The position numbers were made by a program, and so were the translations under genes. A stretch of 23,414 bases of DNA from Burkholderiales bacterium (GTDB lineage: Bacteria > Pseudomonadota > Gammaproteobacteria > Burkholderiales > SG8-39). This document shows positions 22,838 through 23,414 of the stretch, piece by piece. The notes under the pieces are model-generated. The model saw only the letters and a program-made list of their open reading frames with translations. It had not been told where the DNA came from and searched no databases. The DNA is taken from contig CAKKSJ010000228.1 of NCBI GenBank assembly GCA_919902965.1, positions 1 to 23,414 of the forward strand, written 5' to 3'. Each line of letters opens with the position of its first letter. Position 1 is the first letter of the stretch.

Positions 22838-23182
22838 ATGGATATAATACGCAGGAAGCGGATCGAATGGATCGGAGACAGCCGTGATGCGATACGGGGA
22901 TTCCCCGTAGTTGCGAAGCAACGCACCGGCCGCGAGCTTGCGCGGGTTCAGGAAGGACTGGAACCAACGGACCGCAAGCCGATGCCGTCGATCGGTCTAG
23001 GCGTCAGCGAGATACGGGTGCGCGAGGACAGCGGCGCCTTCCGCGTCATCTACGTAGCCAAGTTCGCGGAGGCGATCTACGTACTTCACGCCTTCCAGAA
23101 GAAGGGACAGAAGACGCCAAAGGCCGAGATCGAGCTGGCACGCAAGCGCTACAGGGCAATGCTTAACGAGAGGAAATTGTGA
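22838..23182 (+). CDS. RelE/HigB-like toxin (phage Gp49-like family)
   Basis: A 114-residue basic protein. The core GVSEIRVREDSGAFRVIYVAKFAEAIYVLHAFQKKGQKTPKAEIELARKRYRAML is the classic ending of the Gp49-like/HigB mRNA-interferase family; KPMPSIGLGVSEIRV and HAFQKK are diagnostic. It lies directly before the antitoxin gene (TGATG, one-base overlap), the toxin-first order usual for higBA systems. ATG at 22838 gives an N-terminus (RRKRIEWIGDSRDAI) that matches family members; it has no strong ribosome site. A perfect TATAAT at 22843-22848 lies inside the start and, if used, would exclude this ATG; it is taken as chance. By orientation of the tRNA-Glu fragment the gene lies inside a mobile element. 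Confidence 0.88.
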   Translation: MDIIRRKRIEWIGDSRDAIRGFPVVAKQRTGRELARVQEGLEPTDRKPMPSIGLGVSEIRVREDSGAFRVIYVAKFAEAIYVLHAFQKKGQKTPKAEIELARKRYRAMLNERKL

Positions 23183-23414
23183 TGGTCGAAAAGCTGAAAA
23201 TAGTACGTGGAAGCGGAAACGTATTCCTGGATATAGGTTTTTCGCCAGACGAGGCGCAGAACCTTCATTTGCGCTCCGAACTGATGAGCAAGATCGAGCA
23301 CTTTGTCCGTTCCAGCGGACTTACCCAGAAAGAATGCGCGACCCGCATGGGCGTGACTCAGCCGCGGCTGAGCGACCTTCTCAAAGGCAAGATCGACAAA
23401 TTCAGCCTCGATGC
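23182..23414 (+). CDS. XRE/HigA-like antitoxin (partial, runs off the right edge)
   Basis: The first 77 codons of a helix-turn-helix protein: MVEKLKIVRGSGNVFLDIGFSPDEAQNLHLRSELMSKIEHFVRSSGLTQKECATRMGVTQPRLSDLLKGKIDKFSLD. Residues about 38-74 form the helix-turn-helix (SGLTQKECATRMGVTQPRLSDLLKG). The start LDIGFSPDEAQNLHLRSELM is typical of antitoxins paired with Gp49-like toxins. ATG at 23182 overlaps the toxin stop by one base and has GAGGAAA upstream, a strong ribosome site that favours antitoxin synthesis. It is expected to neutralise the toxin and repress the operon. The full length is usually about 95-105 residues, so little is missing. Confidence 0.9.
   Translation, partial: MVEKLKIVRGSGNVFLDIGFSPDEAQNLHLRSELMSKIEHFVRSSGLTQKECATRMGVTQPRLSDLLKGKIDKFSLD

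Noticed and set aside
22843..22848. Perfect TATAAT hexamer
   Set aside because: It lies just after the toxin ATG, has no good -35, and a start from it would leave the toxin without an in-frame start codon.
1..23414. CRISPR arrays, insertion sequences, rRNA genes
   Set aside because: No regularly spaced repeats, transposase-like frames or rRNA-like stretches were seen.

Overview
The window looks like chromosomal DNA from a GC-rich, glutathione-using proteobacterium with both respiratory and low-oxygen lifestyles. A betaproteobacterium is my best guess, inferred from protein style (paired gor/gshA, class I GshA, FNR-type sites, many cyclic-nucleotide signalling proteins); no marker gene here fixes the taxon. 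Coding density is high, and most genes on the left two thirds lie on the minus strand.

Left part (1-4064, all minus): the N-terminal part of pyruvate phosphate dikinase (ppdK), a two-domain universal stress protein, and an acetolactate-synthase-like ThDP enzyme. The 362-base gap before the stress protein holds two FNR/Anr-type boxes. One sits at about -41 of a plausible usp promoter. The other sits at about -41 of a second promoter that reads into a strong intrinsic terminator 85 nt away with no gene between them, so it looks like an oxygen-controlled small RNA with an anti-Shine-Dalgarno-like pyrimidine stretch.

4125-8439 (minus): a four-gene MacAB/DevBCA-like ABC export operon (adaptor, ATPase, two different permeases) with overlapping or abutting ends.

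8647-13529 (minus): a three-gene signalling operon. A GAF-GAF-PAS class III adenylate cyclase with all catalytic residues is followed by an HD-GYP protein whose HD motif reads QD, then by a GGDEF-EAL protein with GRDEL, EAM and no catalytic EGVE glutamate. It appears to combine an active cAMP enzyme with two altered c-di-GMP-type proteins that may act as receptors.

13794-17631: a small predicted outer-membrane barrel protein, then divergent glutathione reductase (gor, minus) and glutamate-cysteine ligase (gshA, plus).

17718-22672: a membrane PAS-GAF protein with no output domain (minus); a possible 48-residue small protein, an intact PAS-PAS-GGDEF diguanylate cyclase and a DHWC-motif cupin (plus); then a Nudix hydrolase and a D-2-hydroxyacid dehydrogenase (minus).

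Right edge (22772-23414): the 3' half of a tRNA-Glu, cut at the anticodon loop, followed by a RelE/HigB-like toxin and an XRE/HigA-like antitoxin. The orientation fits the end of an element integrated in tRNA-Glu, with the toxin-antitoxin pair inside it and an intact tRNA-Glu predicted beyond the right edge.
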